In this document: positions 35,477-46,519 of the stretch, piece after piece
How the letters are laid out: each line of letters starts with the position of its first letter
How positions within the stretch are numbered: position 1 is the first letter of the stretch
NCBI GenBank assembly: GCA_011009095.1
Contig: VTPC01000392.1
Span: forward strand, 5,874 to 69,873
Direction: 5' to 3'
Length of the DNA: 64,000 nt
Origin: Ignelater luminosus
Taxonomy: Eukaryota > Arthropoda > Insecta > Coleoptera > Elateridae
Notes under the pieces: generated by a model
The model's input: only the letters and a program-made list of their open reading frames with translations
Told to the model about the DNA's origin: nothing
Databases searched by the model: none
Position numbers and translations under genes: made by a program

Positions 35477-37150
35477 TGTCGGGGATCCGGGGATCGGGTC
35501 GGAGTTATAGGAAGGCCTAAATGGCAGAGAGCGAAAACGGTAGAGTTGTGATGTGAGAGGGCATGCCAGTCTTAGTTAACTTTGACTGATATAAGTGAAC
35601 AGCTGATCCTAAGACTAACCAACTATTCCGGTCGGAGATATGCTTAATAGGGTTCTCCTGCGACAGCTGTATATTTATACAAGCCGGAGTCCCACAACAG
35701 CTTTCTCCCACGAACCTTATGCTTCCTGAAACAAATCTTATCACGCGTCTTGCCACAAACAAACAACAATTAAATTTGAAACAAAGCATATATTAACACA
35801 CGTAGTAATTAACACAAATATATATAAGAGGTAACGATATATAAAGAGAACAAGAAAACATAAGTTCAGGCCACAATAAAAAATTGTACATAAATACACA
35901 AATATAAAGAGATATTCGGTAAATTATTGTGAGTAAGTAAGTGCGTTATAAATCCAAGTATGTTAATTAACTAGTGACCTATATTCCAAATGTTGTAGTA
36001 ATAACGATAACAGAAATACTAAATGTAAAACCTTTAAACTAAAGAATTTAGATAATAACCACCATTAATAAAATTCAATGTTTATGTATAAAACCAACTA
36101 TTGTAATGAAATTACAAAGGTAACGAGAACAATTGCTACAATCATTAACTTTTACTAAAATCAACAACATTAAATAGCTGTTTGAAGAGAGGTCGGCAAT
36201 CTGATTCAATAGTTACGTTAAATATTAAAAACGACCTCTAATTCGGTTACAATACAAGCTTTTTTAACAATATTTATTCGTAACAAGCTTTGCATGAACG
36301 TACTCTAATTTATTCCTCCAGTATTTATAATTGATGCCAACGTTAATAAACCCTTTTTAGGTTTGCGATAAAGAAAAGGTAATTCACTTTTCCAAAAGTG
36401 CTGCTGTCAACGCAACAAATAATCTTTTTAACAACATTTACACTTAGTTACTTAAAGATAAAATAATAATTACAAAATAAAGTGAACTTGCAACTAGCAT
36501 TCGTAGTGCGGCCTTGTGCGGTATAAATAAATCCAAATAATTGCGAATGGACGCAAAACACTAGTATGATCTTATCAAGGGCGCTTAAATGCACTTTCAC
36601 TATCGTCATGGATTGCCAAAATTGGGTCAACCAGCTGTCGGGGATTCCCAAAGATACAGATATGTACAGACAGGCTTTCACAGGTAGCACCTGATGGAGA
36701 TTCTTTTATCCAGCACCGAGACTGATAAATAAAGGAAGGTGCCGGACCACAACAATAACTTCCTGAACTACAAGGAAAAGAAGGATTAGAAGATCGCGGC
36801 GCATTTACACTCCGTGACAAAGTTAACGGGATAGGTTTAATTAACTTTGGTAGCTTAAATCACACTTGGATTTCGCGACTACAACTTCAACGAGGAAGGT
36901 CTTTAGGTGAGGGACCACGCGTGAATTAACACCGCGATATGTTGAAAGCTCGGGACAGATTATTTTTAAAATTTCAAGAAGACGCGTTGGCTTGACGCCT
37001 CATTGAAACGTTTATTCCCCTCGATGAACTGATTCACGAGAGTGACGACAGAATCGCGTTCATTGGGGAACACTAAGGCTGGAGAAATCAACCCATTCCA
37101 TTTCATTTAACCTCAGATAGCCTCGGAAAACTAATTTATATATAGTGTCA
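35477..37150. other. Two GC-richer blocks, possible decayed LTR or element, unassigned
   Basis: Blocks at about 35477-35770 and 36590-37150 are clearly GC-richer than their flanks and enclose about 800 bp of AT-rich DNA. The left block starts TGTCGGGGATCCGGGGATC after CTAT, and an ACA followed by CTAT occurs at 37374-37380, which would fit an LTR with a 4-bp duplication but may be chance. Minus-strand frames of 80-90 codons (35517-35789, 36448-36820) overlap these blocks and show no domain. The nature of this region is unknown. Confidence 0.3.
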
Positions 37151-40100
37151 AGAAGCTTGATTTACATGTCTGCTACATCGACACTCACCACAAAATTCTC
37201 GGAATAGAGAAATAGAAAATATGAAATTGAGATACATTTAATTTTTATTCTTAAAATTTACTAGGGTTGAACAGCTTTTAGCGAGAAAGGAAAAATTTAA
37301 TATCTAAAAAAACCTACAAAATGCAAAATACAATTTGTACTTTATAATTTCGAAACGGCATGAATTTTTATATACACTATTTACAATATATATTAAACGG
37401 AATTTAGCATAGCGCTAAACGAAACGATAATTCCTAAATGATCTTAACAAACTCTTTAGCTGTTTGACCCGTCAGGGTTAGAATGATATTCGCAGATAGA
37501 AGACATACTATGAAATTGCCACAGTTGAATTTTAATCGTTCCTAAAATTGTAATGTGGTTATGAGAACTAATAAAGCTAAGAGAATTAACCTAAGGTACG
37601 TTGTAGATACTTATCAGAGGTGAATTTATTGTAGCTTATCAAGAATTTCTTTAAGGCAGCAACTGGTTCCACGCTGATCACAAAAATGCGGGGTGAATTG
37701 TGACCTACCTGTTATCACTCGAATATAATCCTATCATCTAGCTGTAAAATGCAATGTAGAGCCTATTCAAAAAAATAATGCAAGGTTTAAATGCACAACA
37801 ACGCAATTATTAGTACAATAAAAAAAGTCAGTATAAAATTATTGAGAGCTCAAATCACTAGATAAAAATGCGAAATCCTCCCTAGACTCTCGCGAACAAA
37901 GAAAGAAGGTATAATTATAGAAGACAAGACAGAAGAGATTATCTTAGGTGGTGCAGAAAATTGAGAAATTAATACGAAGAAAAGTAATATTAGAATTACC
38001 GATTCAGAAAAATGAGATGCTAAAGTCAACTGTGGGCTTATGTGAAGAGATTATTTTAATTCGTATTGCGAATGTCAATGACTATTTCTAGTACTACTAA
38101 GCGGGTAAGTGCTAGAAAGATTTTAGAAATAGAAATAAGCAGCCATTGGAACAAAATTATCTATTAGAATTAACAAACAAATAATAAGAAATAAATTAGA
38201 ACAAAGAACTTTGTTATACTTGCAGTTAGTTTATAATTTGATAGTTTTACAACATTTCTATACAATTCTAGAACGTGATTCACTTGTCATTTGTACTTAA
38301 TATTGTTGTTGCTTGGATCAAGGTTAATTTCATCTCCAAAAATAACATAATAATAATAATAATAACTTCTGTTTCGAGTTTCTGATTACAGCGTGTTCCA
38401 TTATTCGATAAAGGGTGTTCTGAGTTTTTTTATTATATTTTGCTTGAATTTCGAGGTTAAGAGTTATAGTAACACATTGTAGATAAACCTATAGATTGGA
38501 AAAGCCTGCCGATTCTCAAAAGATACCGTATTGACGGATTGTTCAGTAACAGCAAATAGAGCTTGTTCTATAATAAGATGGTTAATCTAACGGTAAATTG
38601 TAGATATTTCTAGATGTACACGTAACAATATTGTCTTCGGTGTTAAGATTCAAAATATAATTTTAGATATACCACTAATAATACGTCATTGTTATATTCA
38701 CAATTATAAGACTGTAATATCGTTAACAATGTCTAACGTATGTGAAACATAACCAATTTTGACAAGCCGTTTTGTTTTTGTTATCTAACATGACGTTTTT
38801 CTTTGTTCTTGTATTAATTTAAGTTTTATTTAGTTCAAGATGATTTTTTATTATTATTTTTCGATCCTATCGTAGATAAAAGTTTAAAAAAGTCAGATAC
38901 ACTAATTGTCTTCAGGCCCCTTATCTTGCTTATCAGTCAAGGCTACTACACACAAAATGAAACTGTGAAATCAGCGTTCACAAGTATGTTTTGATTATTC
39001 TACCCTTATAACTATTTAATTTAAATCAATCATAGTAAATCTAATTTATTCTTACTTCTCCAAAAATCTGTTTCAAATATAATGTTCGGGTTTAACTATT
39101 AAAAATAATCAAATAATTGAATTTATAATTTTTCGTAGTAGAATGCTGAACTAATTTTGCAGTGTAATTAGCTTCTTTAAGGGAAAATTAACAAGAAAAT
39201 ACTTCAGAATTTATCGTAAGAATAATTAAAGAATTCGATCTAGTTTTAAAAATACCAAGTCAATCTAGTTTTAAACTGAACGATAATAAATAATCATCTT
39301 GAATTATCTTCATACCAAAACAAAAAAAAAACTTGATTGTTTAAATAGACAGACCTCCTTTCTTGCAATATATAAAATGTTTCGACATTCAAATTTACAA
39401 ACTTTGCTTAAAATAAATCTCCTATTTTGCGTATGATAAATTATAATGCTATCATGTTTAACATAAATTTTCATGCTTAACAAAACGTTCTGTGCTATAA
39501 ACAATCACCTTAAAGGAACTACAAGAAATAATCTCGACTTATGTAAAAAAATTAATTTTCTGCCTTTTTTGCTTATTCATAATACTGTACCTATTTTCTT
39601 CAACAATATCAAACGTTTCTAAGACATACTTTTGTTTTATACCGTTAAAAAGTAAGTTTCGTCAGTGGGTGACTGATCCACAGAAAAGAGAACTTTGATC
39701 CACTCTAAAAATGAGTTTCCCTCACGAACCGTGATTTAATCGAGCAAGAAATTAAAGCTTTGATGTTTTAATTTATCTGCATTTTCGTGAAATATTTTGG
39801 TGAACAGCAAAACAATTTTGTGTTTATGATTGAATTATTCTAGCATAAAAATATGAAACTAATAAAAGCAATCTAGGGTATACATAGTAGGGTATTTAAT
39901 TTTTTGTTCGTTTAAAATTTTCTGTCCTGTGCATGATATTAGAATAATAAGATTGAAATTGGTTTCCAGTTTTCTGTTCATGTATTATGAATTTTAATTT
40001 TATGAATTTTATATTTAGATACATTGTGTTCTTTTTTATTAAACAGAGGTAAACCTTCTTTACATACTTTAATTTATTTTTATAAATCGTTTACAATAAA

Positions 40101-40652
40101 TTGTTGAGATAAGCAATGATTGTGCATTCTGATTTATTTAAGTATGTTTTTTTTGTTTCTTGTTACTCACCATTTGGTTGGTCATCTCTTTTTCGTTGAT
40201 AAATTCCTTTTATTGTCATTTTATTCTGCCTACAACATTGTATTTTCTTCAAGATTTCTTTTTCAAAAACTCTCCACAACCTTTAACCTACAATTTTTAA
40301 TTGTATGAGTTTAGTTTTATTTATCGTTTTGTCTCAAAAAGCGATTGTCTAAAGCAAGATTCCTCAATACGAGAAATCGCGTCCTTCAAAAGTGGTCGCA
40401 AATGGTTTAGAATGAGTCGGTCGCGTTTCTGTAAAAAAAAGAAAAGTCAAGGTACTATTTTTAAACCTGAAGCTCTTCGTCCTGTTTTAACATTTTTGCG
40501 TATGTAATCATGTGTTGCAACTGATTGAATTCGTAATACTGCAAACTAGGCTTGGGTTTTGATTTACAATTGCGTTTTCTGCTTTTTTAAATTTTACTTT
40601 GATGTCAAGAACAATATTTATCTCGTATTGAAGATCCATAGCTTAAGGTATG
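37151..40652 (+). other. 3.5 kb with no gene recognised; short (AAT)n repeat
   Basis: AT-rich. An (AAT)n run is at about 38345-38365. No coding frame with domain content was found. Frames at 40120-40507 are hydrophobic or Arg/Lys-rich low-complexity translations. Confidence 0.45.
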
Positions 40653-40840
40653 TATTGAGTAGATTAATAAAGGTACTTTCTTAAGTTTTTGATTTTTATT
40701 TAATTTTCTTTACCGGTTTCGTTCTAGGAACATCATCAAGACTATTTTTCTCCTGATGATGTTCCTAGAACGAAACCGGTAGAGAAAATTAAATCAAAAA
40801 TCAAAAACTTAAGGAAGTACCTTTATTAACCTACTCAATA
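40653..40840. repeat. Palindromic element, about 88-bp arms and 12-bp centre
   Basis: The left arm (40653-40740) and right arm (40753-40840) are inverted copies with only a few mismatches and small indels, separated by ACTATTTTTCTC. The arm tips read TATTGAGTAG and the inner ends CTGATGATGTTCC. No terminal duplication is obvious beyond the arms. The two arms could be two copies of one short repeat in head-to-head orientation, or a foldback/MITE. The inner part of the right arm carries the hammerhead-like motif listed next. Confidence 0.9.
40746..40788 (+). ncRNA. Hammerhead-ribozyme-like motif (type I topology), candidate
   Basis: In order on the + strand: UUUUCUC (40746-40752), CUGAUGA (40753-40759), one U, GUUC-CUA-GAAC hairpin (40761-40771), GAAA (40772-40775), CCGGU (40776-40780), A (40781), GAGAAAA (40782-40788). 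The first and last strands pair perfectly (7 bp) and abut the core exactly where stem I of a hammerhead should be. CUGAUGA and GAAA match the catalytic core, and U-A at 40780-40781 sits where the cleavage site (UH) belongs. Departures: an extra U between the core A and stem II, and a stem III of only AC/GU around a 2-nt loop. The latter could work only as a dimer through the ACCGGU palindrome. Known context: short-stem-III hammerheads occur in Penelope-like and other retroelements. Activity here is inference. Confidence 0.3.
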
Positions 40841-41268
40841 TTTATCTTGTTCTCCATGACAGATATACAACTGAAAGTTGCACTCATCATAACACAAATG
40901 TCCAAAAAGTAATTTCTCAAACATTAGTTCTGAATATCGTTACCATCAAAAAATCTGACTCCACTGAGATAAAAAAACCTGTTAAGATGAAAGAGAGAGC
41001 TGATTCTGGAGTACATTCTTGAATTCATCGTATTTATGTACTTTATTAGTGAAAAAGCTTAAATTAACCTAAACTAGTACACGTCTGTCTGTCGGTGAAG
41101 GTGCTAGGTGCAGCGAACTGGATTTTTAGTGTTTCAGTTAGATTTTTTCAACGAAGCACTTTTAGAGTCAAGCGGGAATATAAAATGATATAAATTGTAA
41201 ATAATTTGAGTCCAACTCTGCGTGTATTGTCACTTTAAGTCACTCAAGTGGCTTAGATTAATATATGT
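40841..41268 (+). other. Spacer between the palindrome and the hAT element
   Basis: AT-rich, with no gene or repeat structure recognised. Confidence 0.5.
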
Positions 41269-41276
41269 ATTAGGGT
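41269..41276. repeat. Left 8-bp target-site duplication of the hAT element
   Basis: ATTAGGGT, repeated exactly at 42929-42936. An 8-bp duplication is diagnostic of hAT insertion. Confidence 0.92.
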
Positions 41277-42928
41277 CAGGGCCGTAGCTGGCGCCACTTA
41301 CAAGGGACGCAAATTTAATGAAATCGCATTCGTAATTTTTCCAGGCTTCAACTTTTTTTCTGCTTCTCCACTTCGATGGGCCGTTATCAAATCTAACGAG
41401 ACCAATCTAAATTTGCAGCCTTCATCAGAAACACGCTGGGAAAGTAGAATAAAAGCGATCAATCCCTTGTATCATCAAATAGGTGAAGTTTATGATAGTC
41501 TGGAACAGATCGCTAATGATATGCAAATACTATAAACATATGGCCCAGTGCTGAGCAGTTAACATTAAATCGTTTAAATTCGCATGCTTCTTAACCATTT
41601 GACACGATATCCTAACAAAGGTCAATGTTGTAAGTAAACTACTCCAGAATGCCCAGGTTAATATCCACGAGTCAGTAACCGCAGTAAGAAACTTAAATTC
41701 TTATATCACTCAACAGAGAAGCGATGAGAGTTTTGAAGATTTTGTCAAAAAAGCCAGAGAATTAGGCAACGAATTGGAAGTGGAATGCAAATTTCCAAAA
41801 ATGAATTTGGTGCACCGTAGAAGGAAAAAATGTTTTTTCTAACATGAAGCATCTGATCCAAAACAGTATTTTAAAGTTAATTTTTCATTTCATATTTTGG
41901 ATTCAGTGAACACATCAATAGAAGAAAGATTTCAACTTTTGAAAAATCATAAAGATACATTTGGTTTCTTGTGTAAAAGGTAGTGTATTAGTGATGAAGA
42001 ATTGCGAGGGTGTTGTGCTCATCTCGATCTGAAATTGAGTGATAAAGAAACGAACGAAAAAGATGTAAACGGCATTGAGTTATACGACTAAATCGTTACT
42101 TTAAAAACATTAACTAGTTGCAATCAAAATACTAAAGATGTTTTGGAGTACATAACACAACAAAATATTAATTCGGTGTTTCCTAATCATACTATAGCTC
42201 TCAAAATCCTTCTATCCCTTCCAGTATCTGTAGCCACAGCAGAAAGATCAATTTCAAAATTGAAATTCATTAAGAATTATTTAAGTAGTACAATGCATCA
42301 TGACCGATTGTTGAGCCTTGCACGTTTATGTATTGAAAGTGATCTTTCTGAGCATTTAAATGTGAAAGAGATAGTCGATCAGTTTGCTAATGCAAAAGTG
42401 AAGCGAGTACCTTTGTAAAAGATTTTACTAGCAAATAACTCATGTAAATTCTGTGTTATTAATAGGAATACCTAATTATTTACTCTTTAATTCTTAAATT
42501 TAAAGCGTTCTTTTACTTTTTCAAAGAAGATAGTAAAACACCAGTAAGTATTTCCATTATACAGGTGTAAAATTGGTTCATCTATCATACGAATTTAACA
42601 GTGAATATTTAACGCAGTAACTAAAATGCCCAATTACTTGCTTTCCTAATTATTGGGTTTTTGTACCTAGACAAAAGAAAACTTAGTGCACCTGTACAAG
42701 TGTACATGCTATTTGTGTTATTTTTATTTTTCCGAAATAGGGGAAAAATTAAAACAGTAATTTCTGCAAGCTTCTTATGATGCGTGAAGCAATTCTATAC
42801 CCTGTATACTAAAGTTTCGCAAATATCTCTGATTAAATACCTTGCAAAAAAAAGTGAATATAAGGGGGGCGGGGGGCGCCAAAATATGTTTCATCACGCA
42901 GACACTACAACCCTCAGTTACGGGCCTG
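41277..42928 (+). mobile_element. hAT DNA transposon, 1,652 bp, both ends intact
   Basis: The ends are CAGGGCCGTAGCTG at 41277 and, inverted, CAGGCCCGTAACTG ending at 42928, flanked by the identical 8-bp ATTAGGGT. The interior carries the C-terminal two-thirds of a transposase (see next entry). It lacks the N-terminal BED/TTF zinc finger and first catalytic region, so it is an internally deleted, non-autonomous derivative. A G-rich subterminal stretch (GGGGGGCGGGGGGCGCC, about 42863-42880) precedes the right end, and the left end has GGCGCC, as is common next to hAT termini. Confidence 0.92.
41370..42418 (+). pseudogene. hAT transposase (ZMYM1/DUF4371-like type), broken
   Basis: The frame-shifted coding text includes SSETRWESRIKAINPL (about 41427-41475; the 'ETRWxSRxxAxxP' signature), VNVVSKLLQNAQVNIHESVT (about 41622), EDFVKKARELGNELEVE, NTSIEERFQLLKNHKDTFGF (about 41911), and an open C-terminal stretch at 42143-42418 with the hAT dimerisation domain: LLSLPVSVATAERSISKLK followed by NYLSSTMHHDRLLSLARL. 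The canonical dimerisation motif is 'TVASAERSFSKLKLIKNYLRSTM'. Stops occur between blocks and the N-terminal DNA-binding part is missing, so no active transposase can be made. The last 91 codons are open, the longest well-conserved stretch of the element. Confidence 0.88.
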
Positions 42929-42936
42929 ATTAGGGT
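42929..42936. repeat. Right 8-bp target-site duplication of the hAT element
   Basis: ATTAGGGT, identical to 41269-41276. Confidence 0.92.
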
Positions 42937-45194
42937 AATTAAAGATATTACTTACATGGTTGGTTCTGCTGAACTCTGAACTGCTACGGTATTGGAGATC
43001 TATCGTTTATATAAGCACAAAGATTCTCTGCCCAAGATACGGAGCTCTTGCACGTTGATAATGAATCAAGTAAGTAAAATATTCAAAGTAAGTTTCTTAA
43101 ACCACTTACGGACATTTTGTACACTACAAAACCGCTAATGTGCATGAAAGTTTCTTCATTTTGTATTTGCTATAGCAAGTCTTTGTGCACGTATGTTCAA
43201 TGAAAGAATCTGATGAGCAATAAGCAAGGCAATCTTTTATTTATTTGTATTAGAAAAAACTAGGTCTATCGCTAGGTCAAAAAATTGTAATTACGTAACG
43301 TCAGCAATTGCAAAATTTAGATTTTATTTAAACTGGACGTTTGAACATTTTGGGGTACATTCTATTTGTTTGTACTGCGGACTATAATATTTGACTGATC
43401 CACCTCTGCTTTAGAATTATCTAACAGGCACGGTTTTATTTCTGTTTTGGTTGTTAAATTGTAGCATTGTTTCCAAAATATGTTTTAAGAATGATAGGCG
43501 TAGTGAAAACGAATATTTCGCCAGAGTTAACTTTTAGACGAGTATGATTTTTTCCATTATTTCTATCATTAATGATGCTCGAGAGACTTTATAGTTCAGA
43601 ATAAATAAAGACGTTGAGTATCTTGTCTAGTGAATGCAAAACAGTACTTTTATAAACCAGAGCTTTTACAGCAGCCTTCTATTTAAATCTGGACATTTGG
43701 CCTGTCATAACTTTGGTATAAAGATCAGATCTAAATTAAACATCTCTTTAGCTAGCCTTCTAACATTTTTAAAATTCTCGTCTATGGAGTTGCGATCTCT
43801 AAATGAAAAACAGTAGTAAGTTTTTAAAGTCGACGCCTATGTGTATGGTTTGCAGCCATTCTGCAATCCTCATTAAAACGACATAAGGATTTTGTATATT
43901 TCTTTGTATTTTTGAATACAAATGTTTGATATGAAATCAGTGAGAATGTTTTAATTTTTTTTTACTTTTGTATTTTGAAAACGAGGCTGGTTTTATTATA
44001 AAGAAGTAGCCAAACAAGTTTTGTTTACAGTTCATCTCCAAAATACATAAAAAATGAAATTGGAAAGATATGGATGGGATAAGTTTTGGTTTTTCATTAA
44101 AGAATACACAGAAAAATCTGCTATTTGATTATTAATAAATAAATAATCAAATAAGAGTCAAAGAAACTGTACTTTGGTATTTTATTCTTAAACATTAATT
44201 CTGTTTTACTTTTATTTACGCACAGACTTTCTTTTTACAACCTTACAAGATGCCTTACACCTGTGTAATTGAAAAGAATTTTAAATCAGCACGATGCAGT
44301 AAATTATTTAAATGCATCTTGTTTATTATAAAAAGGTATTTCGTGTCTACTACATATCTAACACGACATTAGAACACACCTGATAATTGATTTAATTTCT
44401 ATTTTTAATGGTCGTTTAACTTTTCCCAAAGATAATTATCTGTCACCCTAGCTTCTCAGAATGCTATTAATAACTATAATTTAAATTAAACAAACCTGTC
44501 TTACAACAACAAAGTTAATAAAATTACTCAAACTGAAACAACATTAACCCGTTTTAAATCATTATCAATGCCAATTTCTTTTTTCTTAGATGAAATTAAA
44601 ATTAATTAAATATTCACGAAGTGTATAAAAATAAATTGTATTTACTGCAAGGATAATTTAGTTTTGATTTTACTTCCAACTTTTAAAAAGCGTTTTCTTA
44701 TCTATTGCAAGTAAAAGGAAGTAATCCTTTCTTTGACTTGAAAAGTTGACTTAATACCTCAGTGCATACTGTAATTAGTGCTGTAACAATTTATTAACAA
44801 CAAATGTAAATATCAATTGTTCGCTTCCTTAGTAAGATTGCGAATAGACAAGTTGTCAGTTCATTCGAAAGAGAAATTTCCTTAGTTGCACTCTTAAATA
44901 AAATCTTGAATCTATACAGCGTGTCCCATATTTATGGAGTATCTCTGTTAGTATTAAAGATGCAGTAATAAAATTTGCGCTATATTTTCTAATTCTCGGT
45001 CATATTTATTGGCAAAAAAACTAAATCTGAACAATCTTTTTTTTTTGTTTTTCTGTTCTAAGCAAAAACGTAGCCTACACTATAGATGGTGTTAGAGCCC
45101 TTAGAATAGAATAAATAATGAACGGATAAAGAGAAATTTGTGTAAATAATAAAAGTTACGATTCTTCTTCATTAGATTTTGGTGAGTTTAATAT
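42937..45194 (+). other. No gene recognised; 12-bp hairpin at 44122-44153
   Basis: AT-rich. TATTTGATTATT and AATAATCAAATA form a perfect 12-bp inverted repeat around an 8-nt loop at 44122-44153. A segment at about 44920-44975 (CAGCGTGTCCCATATTTATG) resembles the tip style of insect MITEs but has no partner that I found. A 60-codon frame at 43634-43816 is unassigned. Confidence 0.35.
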
Positions 45195-46022
45195 ATACTG
45201 TGTTCATTTAGAGACTTCCCTCTCTTAATATCTCGTGAAAAAATGAATATATTGAATAAGAAAGAACTTGCTAATTGATGGAAAGGGACATTAGGATACA
45301 CAATTAACTCAAACATAGAAGTCACTGTGTTCGCTCCAGTACACCTAATCTCGAAATCTTAAATGGTATGGCACTACTTGCAATACGTTGCTGAAAAGGA
45401 AATAACAATAGCAAGTTTTTGCTGTAAGTAAAATACAAATCGGCCTACTTGATCGAAGGCTATACACAAAGTATCCCGTTTTAGTGATGAATGTAAATCG
45501 CTTTAGTCAAACAAATAAAAGCATTTTTCAATCGTTTTGTTGCTTATCTCGGATAGAAAACAGTTGACTACAAACATTTTCAATTAAATAATATAAATTA
45601 AACTGTCAGTATAAGGTCATAAACAGAAGTGAAGGATCAGCACGAAATAAGCATGTTTTGAAGATAAAACCTAAACATAGCAACTCATCTTATGCAATGC
45701 ATCTTCCATCTAAAGTAGCGATTAGCATTCATCATTAAAACGGGACATTTTGTGATATAACTTTCGATCAAATAGGCCAATTTGATTTTTTTACAGCAAA
45801 AGATCGTTTTTGTTCTTTCCTTTTTAACCGCGTATCACAAGTGGTGGGGTCCGATTTGAGATTTTAGGGTTAGGTATGCTGGGACAAATACAGTGACATC
45901 TTATGATTGAGTTAATTGTGAATTCTAATGTCTCCCTGGCGTGTTTTTCCTTATTTCAATATCTTTATTTGTTTACGAGATATTAAGGATGATGGGAGGT
46001 TTTTAAATAAACAAGCTCTATA
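45195..46022. mobile_element. Diverged palindromic MITE/foldback element
   Basis: Two inverted arms of roughly 310 bp (about 45195-45506 and 45710-46022) match imperfectly. For example, CTTAATATCTCG on the left corresponds to CCTTAATATCTCG in the reverse complement of the right, and CACAATTAACTCAA, GTCACTGT and TTTTGCTGTAA also match. The inner ends GATGAATGTAAATCGCT and GATGAATGCTAATCGCT agree as well. About 200 bp separates the arms. No coding sequence is inside. Limits are approximate because the outer parts have decayed and no target duplication was identified. It is much older than the 201-bp-arm element at 29262. Confidence 0.65.
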
Positions 46023-46519
46023 ACTTCAATTAAGTATTCCGTTCAGTATTTAAGATAGTCTTCAAATGGGCTTTGTTGTATTGACTCTGCTTTCTGAGAT
46101 ATTTAATTTTTCAAAAATATTCAAGCCGATATAAAGTGATCGGAAGATGTTACGTCCAACTGCAAAACACCAAAATAAACAAAACTAAGCCCTGGTAGGA
46201 AATTAAGAATTGTATAACTGCACCTAACATTTAGATGTAGGGTAAGGGGAAGGGGAAGTAAGATAGCGAGACTGGTAAGATGATAAATTGATAAATGAGT
46301 ACCTTTGCTGTTTTGACATTAGCACTTTCTTGATTTGTGTAGCAAGAGGATGATGCTGGGTTACTCTTGTGCTCATGAAATTTGGTTCCGTATTCTGTTC
46401 CAATTTCTATAATGATAGAAACTACATAGATAAAAAATTGATGAATGCATCAATTGAACTCTAAAGATAATTATAATTAGATATTTGTTCAAGATTGATT
46501 TTTAAAGGGCCATTACGAG
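46023..46519 (+). other. Spacer, no gene recognised
   Basis: It holds a G-rich run (GGGTAAGGGGAAGGGGAAG, about 46239-46258) that might be near the left end of the Tigger-like element but cannot be proven. Otherwise AT-rich. Confidence 0.35.
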
